From: Aeriscardovia aeriphila
Lineage (GTDB): Bacteria > Actinomycetota > Actinomycetes > Actinomycetales > Bifidobacteriaceae
Length of the DNA stretch: 42,847 bases
Direction: 5' to 3'
Assembly: GCA_949290445.1 (NCBI GenBank)
Contig: CASERW010000015.1
Span: 1-42,847, forward strand
Both the position numbers and the translations under genes were made by a program. The notes below the pieces were generated by a model that did no database searches, was not told the DNA's origin, and saw only the letters and a list, made by a program, of their open reading frames with translations. Shown here one piece after another: positions 41,787 to 42,847 of the stretch; position 1 is the first letter of the stretch; each line of letters starts with the position of its first letter.

Positions 41787-42847
41787 ATGCGCGTTTACCT
41801 TCTGATCGCAGCGATTGCAGCAGCGGCAACCTATTTGGTGACCCCGCTGATCAGGCATCTCGCCATTGACATGGGCGCTGTGGGCGAAATTCGCAAACGT
41901 GACGTTCACCGCATCCCCACCCCGCGCATGGGCGGAGTGGGCATGCTCTTCGGCTTCATCATCGCCTTCCTGTTTGCCTCCCGCATGCCGTGGATTGGTG
42001 GGCTTTTCCGCAACTCTCACCAAGCTTGGGTTATTCTTGTCGGCGCAGTGGCAATCTGCCTGCTCGGTGTGTGTGACGATATTTGGGATTTGGACTGGAT
42101 GCTTAAAATGTCCGGCCAGATTCTCATCTCTGTTTTCGTCTCCTGGCAGGGCGTGCAAATCGTTTCGCTGCCGTGGGGACATTCGCTGATTACGGCAAGC
42201 CCTTCGGTTTCCATGGCTGTGACAGCCTTTTTGATTGTGGCGTCGATTAATGCTGTCAACTTTGTAGATGGTTTGGACGGCCTCGCCGCAGGAATTTGCG
42301 CGATCGGCGGTATCGCGTTCGCCGCGTATTCGTATATTTTGGCCCGAACTCAGCCGAGCTACGCTTCCATGGCCATTTTGGTGGACGTGTGCTTGGTGGG
42401 TATTTGCGTGGGCTTCCTCATGGAAAACTGGCATCCAGCCAAACTCTTCATGGGTGATTCAGGCTCCATGCTCTTGGGCTATTTGCTGACCGTGGCTTCG
42501 ATTGTTCTCACCGGCCACCTCGACCCGGCAACGATGACGAGCTCGACCTATTTGCCGATCTTCATGCCACTCATTCTGCCAATCTTGGTGCTTTTCATCC
42601 CAGTGCTCGACATGTGCTTGGCTATTACTCGCCGTTTGGCGAAGGGTCAGTCGCCGATGCACCCAGACCGCATGCACTTGCATCATCGCATGATCCGCAT
42701 TGGCCATTCGATTCGTGGTGCCGTCGCTATTTTGTGGGGCTGGGCTGCTCTCATTTCCTTTGGCGCTATTTCCACGCTTTTTGTCCCGCTTTGGGAGATT
42801 TTCATTGCGGCTTGTGTCGTCGTGCCGGTGTTGACGGTGGCGACGAT
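41787..42847 (+). CDS. wecA: Undecaprenyl-phosphate glycosyl-1-phosphate transferase (WecA/TagO type), cut at the right edge
   Basis: 353 codons are visible from ATG 41787 (AAAGG upstream) and the frame runs off the window. Several membrane helices are present. Family motifs: TPRMGGVGMLFGF, LLGVCDDIWDLDW (catalytic DD), NAVNFVDGLDGLAAG, LFMGDSGSMLLGYLL and HPDRMHLHHRMI, the His-rich loop of the WecA/TagO group. It transfers GlcNAc-1-phosphate or a similar sugar phosphate to undecaprenyl phosphate, the first step of many cell-wall glycopolymers. Position after sua5 is typical of actinobacteria. Confidence 0.93.
   Translation, partial: MRVYLLIAAIAAAATYLVTPLIRHLAIDMGAVGEIRKRDVHRIPTPRMGGVGMLFGFIIAFLFASRMPWIGGLFRNSHQAWVILVGAVAICLLGVCDDIWDLDWMLKMSGQILISVFVSWQGVQIVSLPWGHSLITASPSVSMAVTAFLIVASINAVNFVDGLDGLAAGICAIGGIAFAAYSYILARTQPSYASMAILVDVCLVGICVGFLMENWHPAKLFMGDSGSMLLGYLLTVASIVLTGHLDPATMTSSTYLPIFMPLILPILVLFIPVLDMCLAITRRLAKGQSPMHPDRMHLHHRMIRIGHSIRGAVAILWGWAALISFGAISTLFVPLWEIFIAACVVVPVLTVAT

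Overview
The window looks like chromosomal DNA from a high-GC Gram-positive bacterium, most likely a member of the Bifidobacteriaceae (Bifidobacterium or a close relative such as the Scardovia group). The grounds are the order prfA-prmC-sua5-wecA at the right end, a GREGP-type ClC transporter beside prfA, a stand-alone groES under a perfect CIRCE operator, a DivIVA-like protein and actinobacterial-type PNPase and RF1. Genus is not settled by the sequence. Most genes have clear Shine-Dalgarno sites; one gene start has a -10 box so close that a leaderless mRNA is likely, and a second uncertain reading frame shows the same arrangement.

Layout. 1-3144: a partial minus-strand DUF4143-type ATPase preceded by five 23-bp iterons, then a membrane-anchored glycerophosphodiester phosphodiesterase. 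3383-7497: CapA-like metallophosphatase, SDR oxidoreductase, proC, a MmcQ/YjbR protein and a doubtful short coding region. 7757-7830: tRNA-Gly(TCC). 8031-13368 (minus): an aldo/keto reductase and a cluster of two GT8 glycosyltransferases flanked by two PlsC-like acyltransferases. 13534-16328: type I pullulanase and a five-helix membrane protein. 16510-19646: rpsO and pnp, the latter with a long mixed-charge tail. 19750-22412: a very long hairpin, 14-bp tandem repeats, an aldo/keto reductase, pgeF, and a pyroglutamyl-peptidase homologue lacking key catalytic residues. 22587-27395: DivIVA-like protein, pepC-mtnN, and the L10 leader with rplJ-rplL. 27664-33275: an FHA protein, a 1463-residue helicase/nuclease-like protein that has lost its catalytic motifs, and a small basic protein. 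33463-36318: mscL, an FmdB zinc ribbon, a GNAT acetyltransferase and a membrane protein. 36428-42847: CIRCE-groES, clc, prfA, prmC, sua5 and partial wecA.

The most striking signal is not a gene. The 9-mer TGATAATCT occurs 18 times, on both strands, about once per 2.4 kb, where chance would give well under one copy. Nine more copies differ only at the third base (G or T). It is read in three different codon phases inside genes (Asp-Tyr-Gln, Asp-Asn-Leu, Glu-Ile-Ile), it overlaps stop codons, and three times it forms inverted pairs. Selection therefore appears to act on the DNA word itself. Its density and habits resemble a DNA-uptake-type or other chromosome-wide recognition sequence; I do not recognise it as a described one.

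The second candidate system is the FHA / catalytically dead helicase-nuclease / small basic protein operon. It keeps the architecture of an SF1 helicase with a C-terminal PD-(D/E)xK domain while having lost the Walker A, DEAQ and nuclease residues, so it may be a scaffold or sensor.
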